DNA of 64,000 nucleotides from Acidaminobacter hydrogenoformans DSM 2784 (GTDB taxonomy: Bacteria > Bacillota > Clostridia > Peptostreptococcales > Acidaminobacteraceae), in the NCBI RefSeq assembly GCF_900103005.1, contig NZ_FMWL01000011.1:1-64000 (forward strand), written 5' to 3'. A program made the position numbers and the translations under genes. Below are positions 44,072 to 52,998 of the stretch, piece after piece. How positions within the stretch are numbered: position 1 is the first letter of the stretch; each line of letters begins with the position of its first letter. The notes beneath the pieces were generated by a model. It was not told the DNA's origin and did not search any database. It saw only the letters and a program-made list of their open reading frames with translations.

Positions 44072-45640
44072 TCAGTTTTGGACTTCAAGTGCCCGCTGAT
44101 GGGCTTGATTCAGCAGCTGCTCAAGCTCCTCGGAGCCTGTGTTGATCAGCTTCTGTCTCAGGTCGGTGTCATATGCGTCAAGTGACTTCTCGCCCACAAT
44201 GTACTGATCAATTTCTTTGAACAAGATCTGGTCGAGTTTTGTCACCAGAGCAGCTACGCGCTTGGCTTCCTCTTTTGTGAGTGGAGGCGGAAGTGGTGAC
44301 GTTCTATTAGCGGGGCTGTTTTCAATCTCTTTCATGATGAGCTCCAATTCAGGCTGTATCTGATATTGATAGGACATGTTCAGACTTGGCGTAAAAAAGC
44401 CTTGGCCCGTTCCACGTTCATATTGCATAAGTCTAAAACCAAATGGAAGCTCATGATAACGCTGAAACAACTCAGGATTAATAGTCATTTTACCTTCTGT
44501 TATGGTGTAGGCGTTTTGCTGGATGCCATAGTTGAATAGCGCGGTGCCTTCCTCTGAATAGAGCCAGTCAATAAGCTTAACTGCGGCTTCGATGTTCTCA
44601 GACTTGGCTGGAACTACATAATACCGGTGCATGGCATGGGTTTGATACTGATAACTCACTCTTGACTCGCCTGTGATATTTTTTAGATTGAGAAGCGGCG
44701 CAAAATGATAATTTGGATTTTGTTGTCGCAGCGATAGATTAAAGTTTTCAATATTGACCGGGAAATCATAATAAAAGAGCGCCTCACCAGAGCTCAGTTT
44801 TTGCTGCCATTCATCCACGGTGGAAATGGAATAGAAGGGATCAAGGACCTTTTCCTGATAGGCTTTTCTTAGGAACTGAAGGACATGAATGAACTCTTGG
44901 TGAGCTGGTCCGTACTTGTAACGCCCTGGATTGACTGAATCTTCAAAGTAGTAGGAGGTTGTCAGGCTGAATCCTGAACCAAGGGGATAGGAGACGTTAG
45001 AGATCAAGCCCCGAGTACCACCTTGATTGACCCAAATCGCTTGATCCGGATATGCGGCTTTGAGCGCGATCAATAAATCCAGCAGTTCTTCACAGGTACC
45101 TGGGGCATTAAAGTTGAGCTGCTCAAGTAAATCAGAACGAATGACAGGATATGCCGCTGAAGGCAGAGAGTTAACTGACGTTATAGGGAAGCCAAACCAC
45201 TTATCATCAATTTTAAGACGGTTTAGTTCAGGGTGTTTCTCCACAAACGCTTTAAAATTTGGCGCGCTGGTCTCAATCCACTGATCCAGAGGCGCGAAAT
45301 GGTTTTCTGATCCATAACGAAGCAAATCCATATAACCAAGCTCAATGAGGTCTGAGACATTTTCAGAAACCAGCATTAATGTCAGTTTGCTGCTGAAATT
45401 GTTGCTTGGGACCGGTTCAATTAAAATATCAATACCAATAGCGTCACGAATCGAAGTTCTGGTTTCGGGATTCAAATTGATAGGTTGAAAGACGGATTCT
45501 CGTCTCACAACTCTCAATTTTACTGGCGCGGGATCCGCGGTTTCTTTATTGGATTCCGTATCTGTGAGGCTTTGACATCCTGTTAATAATAAAAATGATA
45601 GTACTGCTAAAGCTATTATAGACGTTGGCATCCGACTCAT
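44072..45640 (-). CDS. extracellular solute-binding lipoprotein (family 1)
   Basis: About 522 residues from ATG 45640, preceded by AGGTGAG; a signal peptide with lipobox LTGC follows. The body resembles large LplA-like carbohydrate-binding proteins: the N-terminal VKLRVVRRES strand, DLIELGYMDLL, GFPITSVNSLP and VKLIDWLYSEEG. It starts 4 bases after the stop of the AraC-type sensor gene, whose stop codon lies in its ribosome binding site, so the two are coupled. No ABC permease is nearby, so it is an orphan that may serve as co-receptor or pair with distant permeases. Confidence 0.85.
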   Translation of the reverse strand: MSRMPTSIIALAVLSFLLLTGCQSLTDTESNKETADPAPVKLRVVRRESVFQPINLNPETRTSIRDAIGIDILIEPVPSNNFSSKLTLMLVSENVSDLIELGYMDLLRYGSENHFAPLDQWIETSAPNFKAFVEKHPELNRLKIDDKWFGFPITSVNSLPSAAYPVIRSDLLEQLNFNAPGTCEELLDLLIALKAAYPDQAIWVNQGGTRGLISNVSYPLGSGFSLTTSYYFEDSVNPGRYKYGPAHQEFIHVLQFLRKAYQEKVLDPFYSISTVDEWQQKLSSGEALFYYDFPVNIENFNLSLRQQNPNYHFAPLLNLKNITGESRVSYQYQTHAMHRYYVVPAKSENIEAAVKLIDWLYSEEGTALFNYGIQQNAYTITEGKMTINPELFQRYHELPFGFRLMQYERGTGQGFFTPSLNMSYQYQIQPELELIMKEIENSPANRTSPLPPPLTKEEAKRVAALVTKLDQILFKEIDQYIVGEKSLDAYDTDLRQKLINTGSEELEQLLNQAHQRALEVQN

Positions 45641-45644
45641 TGAC

Positions 45645-47993
45645 TCACCTCGCATGTTCTTCAGATTTTCGAAAATTGCTTGGGTTGGTACCAACATGTT
45701 TTTTGAAAAGCCTATAGAAGGTGACTCTGCTATGAATGCCGACCTTTTGACAGATTTCATCAATGGTCATTGAAGAATCGGCAAGCAGAGCTTTCGAAAT
45801 CTCTATGCGTTTAGCGCTGATGTAATTGGTCAAATTGATATTAGTGTGTGTTTTGAAGGATCTGGACAGATGCTTGACCGAAATTCCGAGGTCTGTTGCG
45901 ATGCGTTCAAGATAGATGTCCTCAAAATAATGAGCCTCAATGTATTGTATGACGTCTTGAACTAATTGGTGAGAGTGGTCTGCGCCGGATTGAGCGGATT
46001 CCAGCAGCGCGCCAAATAAACTCATGATCATTGCCTTGCTGTCAACGGTCTCATCCTGAATGAGCCCTCTTTTTTTAAATGCCTGATAGTCATCTTGATT
46101 TAAGAGCGTAAAGATATCAAGCTGCTGATCAGCGGCATATCTGACAGCGGTTCGATACAGCTCATCAAATAGCGCGTTTTTTTTGATCATCTTGGCTGGA
46201 TCCGCGTCCATTTGATCGAGAAGCGTGTCGATAATATTTTCGAGACCGGTTAAATCTTTAGCCTTAAGGCAATTGATCACTTTTTCTTCATCTTTAAATG
46301 AAAAGTAGTGAGCCGGACTGATTGGAAGATTTGAGGCATCCCATACACACCGCTCGCCGGAAATATTGCCGTGATCAATGGCAGCTTGTGCTTCGGCATA
46401 TGATATCCAAAGCTTGTTGATACCGTGATGTGCTTTGCCGATACCAATCTTAACAGTGTAGAATTCAACTTCATAAGAGAATGACTCAATGATGTTCTCA
46501 CATGCTTCAATCACTGTTTCGCGTTCAGCGTCATCTTTCAAATTGAGTATACACGCGAAATGACCGGGCTCAGGCTCCAAAATATGCATTTTAAAATGAG
46601 AGAGAAAGGACTTTTGCAGAATCGTTCTGATCCCTTCTAAAATGTCATATCTTTCAGTATCTTGAAATTCACTATAAAAGCTGCTGTTTAGATCGAATAT
46701 GATACAGCAGCAAACGTAGGAATCTCCGCTGAAACCCAGATCTTCATGAATGATTTTATTGAATTCTGCCAGGTGTTCTGGGATGTGCCCTTTGATTAAT
46801 TGTGAAAAGGCGTTATCCAGATATTCATCTGATATGCGGCTTATTTTTGAAGAAGTGGCTGATGTGACATCCATCAACTGACTCAATGAAGAATTTATGA
46901 TTTCAAATTCATTTTTCTTATTAAAGTTAATGTCGAAATTGCTGTTCTTTTCGTCAGCAAAGCTGTTGATCAGCACATCGCGAATATTTCTGATTGGACT
47001 GTAAAGTTTAACGCTAAAGATGAGGGACATAATTGATCCTATTAAAAACAATAAAATGCAGGACCAGAGCGTGACACGAAGTACGTTTTCAGCCTCGACA
47101 TAAAAATAGTGTTTTGGCGTGAGTGTGAAGAAAGCCCATCCGAGACGGTCTGAAGTTGACTTTGTCACAAAATATGAGGTTTGATTCCAATCAATTTCAC
47201 TCATTTCATCTGTTTCTGTCTGTTCGGTGACGCCAATTAATGTATTCGTTTCAAGTGCCATCAGCTCCGGTCGACTGGCAATGACCGTGTTCCCTTTTTT
47301 ATCAAAGACAATAAATTCCGTGCCCGAAAAGACGATGTTCTTTCTAACCATCTCATAAATTGCTTCAGTGGATAGGCAAACCACGACCGCCATATTGCCC
47401 TGATCACTTTGCTTGACAGAGACCGTTGGAATGATGGTTTTGGTATTGCCGCTTGAAGTCGTGACTAAGGTAGGCTCTAAATATTGAACCGTGGAGGGAT
47501 TGGTCAGAAATGTCTTCCAAAATGGTATAGGATACCTTTCAAATTGATAAAGTGATTTGAAAAAGGTGTCGAAATTTTCAGCCCCTGCGCTTCGGAGAAT
47601 CCACTGATCGTCCTTAAATACAAAAAGATTGTCTATGACATAGTTTGAAACGTTCTGGCTTCTGGTGATGGCTTGGAACATGCTTTCAAACTGTTTTTTT
47701 TGATCCGCGCTCAGTGACTCCGAGGGGGATATTTGCGCATCAAAAGCATCATCCAACATCAGGTTCAAGCTTGTGTCTACAGCCATTTGAATAGAATTTT
47801 CAATAATTTCCTTCGAGAATTCCAGATTCCCGGTGAGTTCATGACCTGTCTCATTTTTTGAATTTTGTACTGAGTAGATATAGAAAATGCTCCCAACTAT
47901 AATGACTGGGATGAGAAGCGCGTTGAAATACAGAAACATCCTTATGAACAGCCTGTTTTTAATGAACTTGTTGAGATTCTTCATCATGATCAT
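45645..47993 (-). CDS. membrane sensor AraC-type regulator (YesN/dCache-like)
   Basis: About 782 residues from ATG 47993. Two membrane helices (FLYFNALLIPVIIVGSIFYIY and LWSCILLFLIGSIMSLIF, about residue 330) enclose a 270-residue extracellular sensor; a HAMP-like linker, a long middle region and a C-terminal pair of AraC helix-turn-helices follow (LERIATDLGISVKHLSRSFK; IDEICQKVGIHSRVTFYRLF). Such one-component membrane AraC regulators sense carbohydrates or other polymers outside the cell. It is coupled with the binding protein and diverges from the esterase cluster, its likely target. Confidence 0.88.
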   Translation of the reverse strand: MIMMKNLNKFIKNRLFIRMFLYFNALLIPVIIVGSIFYIYSVQNSKNETGHELTGNLEFSKEIIENSIQMAVDTSLNLMLDDAFDAQISPSESLSADQKKQFESMFQAITRSQNVSNYVIDNLFVFKDDQWILRSAGAENFDTFFKSLYQFERYPIPFWKTFLTNPSTVQYLEPTLVTTSSGNTKTIIPTVSVKQSDQGNMAVVVCLSTEAIYEMVRKNIVFSGTEFIVFDKKGNTVIASRPELMALETNTLIGVTEQTETDEMSEIDWNQTSYFVTKSTSDRLGWAFFTLTPKHYFYVEAENVLRVTLWSCILLFLIGSIMSLIFSVKLYSPIRNIRDVLINSFADEKNSNFDINFNKKNEFEIINSSLSQLMDVTSATSSKISRISDEYLDNAFSQLIKGHIPEHLAEFNKIIHEDLGFSGDSYVCCCIIFDLNSSFYSEFQDTERYDILEGIRTILQKSFLSHFKMHILEPEPGHFACILNLKDDAERETVIEACENIIESFSYEVEFYTVKIGIGKAHHGINKLWISYAEAQAAIDHGNISGERCVWDASNLPISPAHYFSFKDEEKVINCLKAKDLTGLENIIDTLLDQMDADPAKMIKKNALFDELYRTAVRYAADQQLDIFTLLNQDDYQAFKKRGLIQDETVDSKAMIMSLFGALLESAQSGADHSHQLVQDVIQYIEAHYFEDIYLERIATDLGISVKHLSRSFKTHTNINLTNYISAKRIEISKALLADSSMTIDEICQKVGIHSRVTFYRLFKKHVGTNPSNFRKSEEHAR

Positions 47994-48044
47994 CACGCCT
48001 TTTCCTATGACCTCAATAGTTGTGTTTTGGAGCGATGCAGATTT

Positions 48045-48117
48045 GTGAAACATGCCGGTCTAAAATGTAACATCAATGTTCGGCAAATGATACAAAGAGC
48101 GACATCTTGTTTCTTAT
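48045..48117. repeat. 73-bp regulatory repeat, copy 1
   Basis: Nearly identical to 50104-50176. It contains TGCCG...CGGCA arms and the palindrome AACATCAATGTT. It lies between the AraC-type sensor gene and the first esterase and again ahead of the second esterase, so it is probably a shared operator/promoter. Confidence 0.8.
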
Positions 48118-48218
48118 GTTAAAAACCGTCATAGACTATGTTAATAGCGAAAGGAAATAATAACGGAATGAAGCTTCGATTTCGATTCAACCTACTTACA
48201 TTGCGAGGAGGTTTGGAA

Positions 48219-48245
48219 ATGTTTATTTTTAAGGATAGCTCATAA
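48219..48245 (+). CDS. 8-codon leader ORF before esterase 1
   Basis: ATG TTT ATT TTT AAG GAT AGC TCA TAA with a very strong Shine-Dalgarno GAGGAGG (48205-48211) 7 bases upstream. It lies 129 bases ahead of the esterase start. Leader ORFs in the same position precede the other two esterases, which is the main reason to list it. Confidence 0.4.
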   Translation: MFIFKDSS

Positions 48246-48374
48246 ACTAAGATGAATGTCTTAAAAAGAGATCTCAGTCATAAAATGATAGGTCTGTTAT
48301 CGATCACGGGTCGACGCATTGAGTCATTATCTCAAAGCGGAAGGGCTGCTATCTACCGAAAGGAGCACTGTGAT

Positions 48375-49958
48375 ATGAGTAAGAAAATGATTGCAATAGT
48401 AATGATGGTTTGTATGCTGATCATGGGCTTGCCATTGTCATCCCTGGCTGCAACGGATAATTCGAAAATGGAGCCAGCTTTAAGTCATGTTAAAAGTATT
48501 CAAGCCTATAGTGATCTTGCCTTCTATGGTCAGAAGCTGACCAAGGTGGAGATCAAATATAGTGGCAACGTAGACCTCACCAATGTTACTGCTGATACAT
48601 ATACACTGCTTGACCGGGGCTATTCAAATCCGGATTTCACAGAAGTTACAATTGACTCAGTAGATGTCAAAGGCAAGACAGTGACTCTAAATATTAATGT
48701 GGATACAGAAGCCTTGGAAAATAACGGTTATATTTATACTGGTGATGTTGTTGATGGTCCTCGAGCTAAGAATCCAGTCGGTTTATATTCCACTGGTCCT
48801 TGGTATAGGGATGTGGAGGGTGTCATTTATTTTGGAAATAGTGCTGTTGACCAGTATGAAAACAATACAACAGGCAAAGGCTATCAAACTCGGGAATCAC
48901 TTGAACTTAAGCTTTTCCATGCGGGTGAGACCTCAGCGGAAGCCGCTTGTCTGGCTAACGAAGACGGCAGCTACAATGAAAACGGTCTGTGGCTTCCGAC
49001 GATGGATGCCAACTATGGAAAAAAAGGATTCCAGTCCTTCGAGGCCCTCGGTATAGAAGTGCCAACGACTGCAACGGACGGTGATGATTTTGTCAAAGGC
49101 TGGGCGTATTTCCCAAAAGGGTACTCAGAGAACAGCAGTAAAAAATACCCTTTGATTATAACTATAACTGGCGGCGGCACTTCTTACTGGAGATTGCCTG
49201 ATGGCACCAATAACTTTGGGACCGGCCTGAACTTTGACGGTTCCGGATTCCGATGGATGGACAGCGGCGCAATCGTCCTGAATATTCACGACCGCAGCAC
49301 GGGCGGCGGTTCAGAGTATAAGTTCTGGGAAGATGATTATAATGTGATTCAATACTTCATCAATGAATACAACGCTGATCCGGAAGCGATCACGTTGAGC
49401 GGCAACTCTCGCGGGACTATCGCAGCAAACACCATTGCTTCAGAATATCCTGGCTTGATCAATACTTTGGTTCTCAATAACGGTTCAATGGGAACCGGGA
49501 TCGCTGGATTGGATATGTTTGCAGGCGTATGGGGAGCTGAAGAATGGCAAGCTGCCGCTGAAAATGGCATGAGCATTTGGGCGTTTGACGGTGAACTGGA
49601 CACCAACAATATAGCGCTATACCAAACAGCAATCGCCTATTACGAAGCAGCAGGCTGGTCAGACGAATGGATCGCAGAAAATCTTCGACTCACTGGCTTC
49701 CCGACTCAGTTATATTATTACTGGGGAGAAACTGATCACTCTACCACAAAAATGACCTATTGGTATTTCTACGACAACCTTTATTATGGACCAGACGTTG
49801 AGATTGTTGACGGAGAATTGGTTTATAACTCAAAGCTTGAAGTGGGTGATACTTATCAACTTAAAGGAAAACTCACTAATGGAGACTATGTTAAGGATGG
49901 ATTTGACTATATAATTTATGGCGAAACACTTTGTGATTGGGTACTGACCAGAGATTAA
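48375..49958 (+). CDS. secreted alpha/beta-hydrolase esterase 1
   Basis: About 527 residues from ATG 48375 (AAAGGAG 9 bases upstream). A signal peptide (IAIVMMVCMLIMGLPLSSLAA) is followed by a beta-rich 200-residue N-domain and an alpha/beta-hydrolase with the nucleophile elbow LSGNSRGTIAAN near residue 342 and a likely catalytic His in WGETDHSTT. This matches secreted esterases of the peptidase/PHB-depolymerase-like type. It is controlled by the shared 73-bp element and lies next to the AraC sensor. Substrate unknown, perhaps a polymer ester. Confidence 0.8.
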   Translation: MSKKMIAIVMMVCMLIMGLPLSSLAATDNSKMEPALSHVKSIQAYSDLAFYGQKLTKVEIKYSGNVDLTNVTADTYTLLDRGYSNPDFTEVTIDSVDVKGKTVTLNINVDTEALENNGYIYTGDVVDGPRAKNPVGLYSTGPWYRDVEGVIYFGNSAVDQYENNTTGKGYQTRESLELKLFHAGETSAEAACLANEDGSYNENGLWLPTMDANYGKKGFQSFEALGIEVPTTATDGDDFVKGWAYFPKGYSENSSKKYPLIITITGGGTSYWRLPDGTNNFGTGLNFDGSGFRWMDSGAIVLNIHDRSTGGGSEYKFWEDDYNVIQYFINEYNADPEAITLSGNSRGTIAANTIASEYPGLINTLVLNNGSMGTGIAGLDMFAGVWGAEEWQAAAENGMSIWAFDGELDTNNIALYQTAIAYYEAAGWSDEWIAENLRLTGFPTQLYYYWGETDHSTTKMTYWYFYDNLYYGPDVEIVDGELVYNSKLEVGDTYQLKGKLTNGDYVKDGFDYIIYGETLCDWVLTRD

Positions 49959-50041
49959 CAGGCATAAATTATCCAAAGGAAACGTCCGGGTCGGATACTG
50001 CGAGAAGTAATCATTTAGACGAGCTGAAATTAAGCAATTTG

Positions 50042-50083
50042 AACTGGATGGCGCATTAATCATGTGTCATCCAGTTTGTTTTT
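50042..50083 (+). terminator. terminator after esterase 1
   Basis: Stem AACTGGATG / CATCCAGTT around a 17-base loop, then GTTTTT. Confidence 0.75.
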
Positions 50084-50103
50084 CGATTCTTTAATCCAGA
50101 TTC

Positions 50104-50176
50104 GTGAAACATGCCGGTCTAAAATGTAACATCAATGTTCGGCAAATGAAACAAAGAGCGGCAACTTGGTTCTTAT
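50104..50176. repeat. 73-bp regulatory repeat, copy 2
   Basis: Differs from copy 1 at only a few positions across 73 bases although the flanks are unrelated. It lies 380 bases ahead of esterase 2. Confidence 0.8.
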
Positions 50177-50328
50177 ACCAAACAGGCCAATGAGATATGG
50201 TAAGGCTAACATAGGTTAGCTTAATCCCTATGAACCATCAGCCAGACAGACAGAGATGGCTGATGAAGTGGTGGATCGTCAACAAAAAAATGATGCTGCT
50301 ATTATTAACCTTGAAAAGGAGATGATCA

Positions 50329-50397
50329 ATGATTGAATTAAGAAATGTTGAATTGCTTAACCTCAATGTTTTAAAAAGTCGATTATTTGGAGTTTAA
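50329..50397 (+). CDS. 22-codon leader ORF before esterase 2
   Basis: MIELRNVELLNLNVLKSRLF plus two residues, with AAAAGGAG 8 bases before the ATG. It ends 86 bases ahead of the esterase 2 start. No similarity to a known peptide seen. Confidence 0.45.
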   Translation: MIELRNVELLNLNVLKSRLFGV

Positions 50398-50483
50398 GTC
50401 CCAATTGCTGTGCTTTGCGTAGATGCGTGATTGATTTAAGCTGTAAAGCACCCATAACACATAAAATGGAGGTAGGTGCCGAA

Positions 50484-52394
50484 ATGAAGAAAAGATATTC
50501 AAGCGGACTCTGTATTCTGCTGATTGTCAGTATGACATTACTTATGCTTCCAATGACGGGATGGGCAGCATCAGACAACAATTCGAAGAAAATGGAAGCT
50601 GTCACGTTGAATGGAACGGATTTTCCGGATTATGATTACTCTCAGGCAAACCAACTGCCGTTAACAGGCTATTTTAATTACAATTTCAGCATTTCAGGCA
50701 TAGAACGTACGGCCAAAATCTATATTTCTGAAGATGCTCCAATTCGTTCCTACTTCACTGTCATAGCAGTTCCGGGCGGTATGGATACAGAAGAATTTCT
50801 AGACGTGACAGGCTGGAAGGAAATTGCGGATCAAAAAGCTGAAGGGCTCTTTATCCTGGAGCCTGGTGCCGATGGTTGGGGCACCTACTCAGAAGAGGCC
50901 GCTTACATATCTGCGGCACTTGGTTTTTACAGCGGCAACAGATACTTCTCCATTTATGGTGAACACTATTTTGTAGGCTATGGTGATGGCGCGCCGGCAC
51001 TTGAAGCTTGGGCGGCAGCCAATCCTCTAAGAGTGATCAGCCAAGTATACCTGGATTCAGAAGGTCTTGATGAAGCCTATTTAACGCAATTCGAGGAAAT
51101 GGAGTTTGGTGGCATAAATGGTGGCTACAACCCAATCCTTTTCCCTGAAGACTTTGACTACATTGCAGTCTCGGAAGCCTTATTACCAACCTGGTATATT
51201 AATCCAGTCAAGGGACAGTTTGATGATAGTCTTGATTACTGGTTGAATGCCAATGACTGTGATGCTGTTCCGGAAATGGACAAGGTCTTTGGAATGGTCT
51301 ATCCTCAATCCAATGACTCAGAAAGCTGGATGACCTCGTACTCGGGTCCTATTTCAAAGGTCGCAGTGCTAAATAAAAAAGTCAATGTTCTGAAAAAAAG
51401 CGTCACAAAAGATATTTGTGATTTTATGAACTTCTACACGCGCTATGAGAACGTCATAGCTTATGGCAACCAGCTTGTCGAGCGCGCGGATTACAAGGCG
51501 CTTGGCATTGAAGTTAAAACCATGATAGTCGAAGGCGAGCTCAGAGAATACATGGTTTATGTCCCGGATTCCGCAAAGAAAATGTGGGGCGACAAAGCGC
51601 CGGTAGTGATGGTATGGCCTGGCAATACCCAGACGGACAAGGTTTTCCTGGATGCCACACAATGGTGGAAGGTCGCTCAAGAGGAAGGCTTTGTACTGGC
51701 TATTATTTGTGAACAGTATGTCGCCAACTCTGTGACGGTGAGTCATAAGAACAGCATCACTTTCTATGAGCAGCTGAAAGAAGTGCTTTTGGATGATTAT
51801 AAAGTCGATCCGGCTAGAATCTACTCGACCGGTCAGTCTGCCGGCAGTATGGTCAGCCAGAGCTTTGCAGCAGTATTTCCAGACTTCTTTGCTGCGGTTG
51901 CCTCAACTTCAGGAGATGCCAGAATTGGTGCGGATGGCAAGATTACCATTGATACCGTACCGTATGATGTCAGCACTCAAATGATTCCAAACTATTTGAT
52001 CTATGGCACGGGTGATCTGTCATTCCTTAAAGGCCATCTCTGGGATGAGCTCGACAACAATCTGGATGCCGTTGCGGCTCACCACCTCGCCGTCAACGAC
52101 TTCTCACTCGACGAGCATAACTACGACAGCGCTTCGATCAGCGGCTGGATGGACCGTTTCAAAACCTGGACCTGGTCTAAAGAATTCAGTGGTGAAGAGG
52201 TGCCAATCTTCCAAGTGACTGAAAACATTTATCGTTCCCACAATTGCATTCACGAAGAAATGCCGGTGCTTTGGGACTTCCTCGAACACTATAGCATGAC
52301 TATGGATCAAGATGGCAACGTCGTTCGATTCTATAGCCCATCAGGATTCACAGTTCCTAATGACCAAATTCAAATCTATTCCTCACAGGAGTAA
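50484..52394 (+). CDS. secreted tandem alpha/beta-hydrolase esterase 2
   Basis: 636 residues from ATG 50484 (GGAGG upstream). Signal peptide, then two alpha/beta-hydrolase domains. The first ends its nucleophile elbow in GYGDGAPAL (about residue 164), with Asp where Ser should be, so it looks inactive. The second has an intact STGQSAGSMVSQ (about 449) as in PHB depolymerase-family esterases, with a C-terminal HNCIHEEMP that may hold the catalytic His. Paralogue of the gene at 52999. TGCCGATGGT at 50867-50876 encodes Ala-Asp-Gly. Confidence 0.82.
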   Translation: MKKRYSSGLCILLIVSMTLLMLPMTGWAASDNNSKKMEAVTLNGTDFPDYDYSQANQLPLTGYFNYNFSISGIERTAKIYISEDAPIRSYFTVIAVPGGMDTEEFLDVTGWKEIADQKAEGLFILEPGADGWGTYSEEAAYISAALGFYSGNRYFSIYGEHYFVGYGDGAPALEAWAAANPLRVISQVYLDSEGLDEAYLTQFEEMEFGGINGGYNPILFPEDFDYIAVSEALLPTWYINPVKGQFDDSLDYWLNANDCDAVPEMDKVFGMVYPQSNDSESWMTSYSGPISKVAVLNKKVNVLKKSVTKDICDFMNFYTRYENVIAYGNQLVERADYKALGIEVKTMIVEGELREYMVYVPDSAKKMWGDKAPVVMVWPGNTQTDKVFLDATQWWKVAQEEGFVLAIICEQYVANSVTVSHKNSITFYEQLKEVLLDDYKVDPARIYSTGQSAGSMVSQSFAAVFPDFFAAVASTSGDARIGADGKITIDTVPYDVSTQMIPNYLIYGTGDLSFLKGHLWDELDNNLDAVAAHHLAVNDFSLDEHNYDSASISGWMDRFKTWTWSKEFSGEEVPIFQVTENIYRSHNCIHEEMPVLWDFLEHYSMTMDQDGNVVRFYSPSGFTVPNDQIQIYSSQE

Positions 52395-52472
52395 TTATGG
52401 ATCTGAAAACTTCCGAATTCGCACCTGATCTACGTTGACGAATCCTACCCAAGACTGCTCCTAAGTGGAGCC

Positions 52473-52507
52473 GGGGCAAAACAGCGTTGTTTTGCTCCTT
52501 TTTTATT
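52473..52507 (+). terminator. terminator after esterase 2
   Basis: Stem GGGGCAAAACA / TGTTTTGCTCC with a long T tail. Confidence 0.85.
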
Positions 52508-52896
52508 TGCGGTTTATGAGGGTAACCCTTAAACGCTTAAAACGGAAAAGTGATTCTCCAATAAGTTGCTTGAAATTCCGCTTGCTTGACGTTTATTCCG
52601 ATTGAAGACACGTTATTTCATTAGATGGAATTTTAAATATTATAAATATTATAGCATAAAGCGCAGTTGGCATAACATACTTTTGAATAGTCATGAATTG
52701 AAATTGCTCAAAAACCAGAAAGTTGATACAGTTTGACTTCAAATGAAACATGACCAAGTCCAAATTGAAACATCGAAACAGGCTTTGTCACTATTTACAA
52801 CGCTCAAAATGCTTTAAATTTAGGCATAAGAGCAGTGCGCGTCTGCAGATAGCGAATGATCGTATTATGTGTTTTATATTAAATCGGGAGGTGACA

Positions 52897-52935
52897 TTGA
52901 TTACGAATCCAAAATTATCATCTTATATTAAATAG
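52897..52935 (+). CDS. 12-codon leader ORF before esterase 3
   Basis: TTG-started MITNPKLSSYIK with GGGAGG 5 bases upstream. It ends 63 bases before the esterase start. Same layout as before esterases 1 and 2. Confidence 0.4.
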   Translation: MITNPKLSSYIK

Positions 52936-52998
52936 TAAAAATGCGCATTTGCTATTGAAAGCAGGCCGACCGACAATTATGACAATAGGAGGCATTTT

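Larger units (their letters stand above)
52395..52998. other. intergenic region between esterases 2 and 3
   Basis: Holds the terminator at 52473, AT-rich DNA, and the leader ORF at 52897. The 73-bp element is absent; only a short AAATGAAACATGACC near 52741 recalls its GTGAAACATGCC start. No other gene seen. Confidence 0.45.

Noticed and set aside
52750-52896. 5' part of a 61-codon frame before esterase 3
   Set aside because: Only its last 12 codons have a good ribosome binding site; the rest is rich in Lys/Arg/His with no support.
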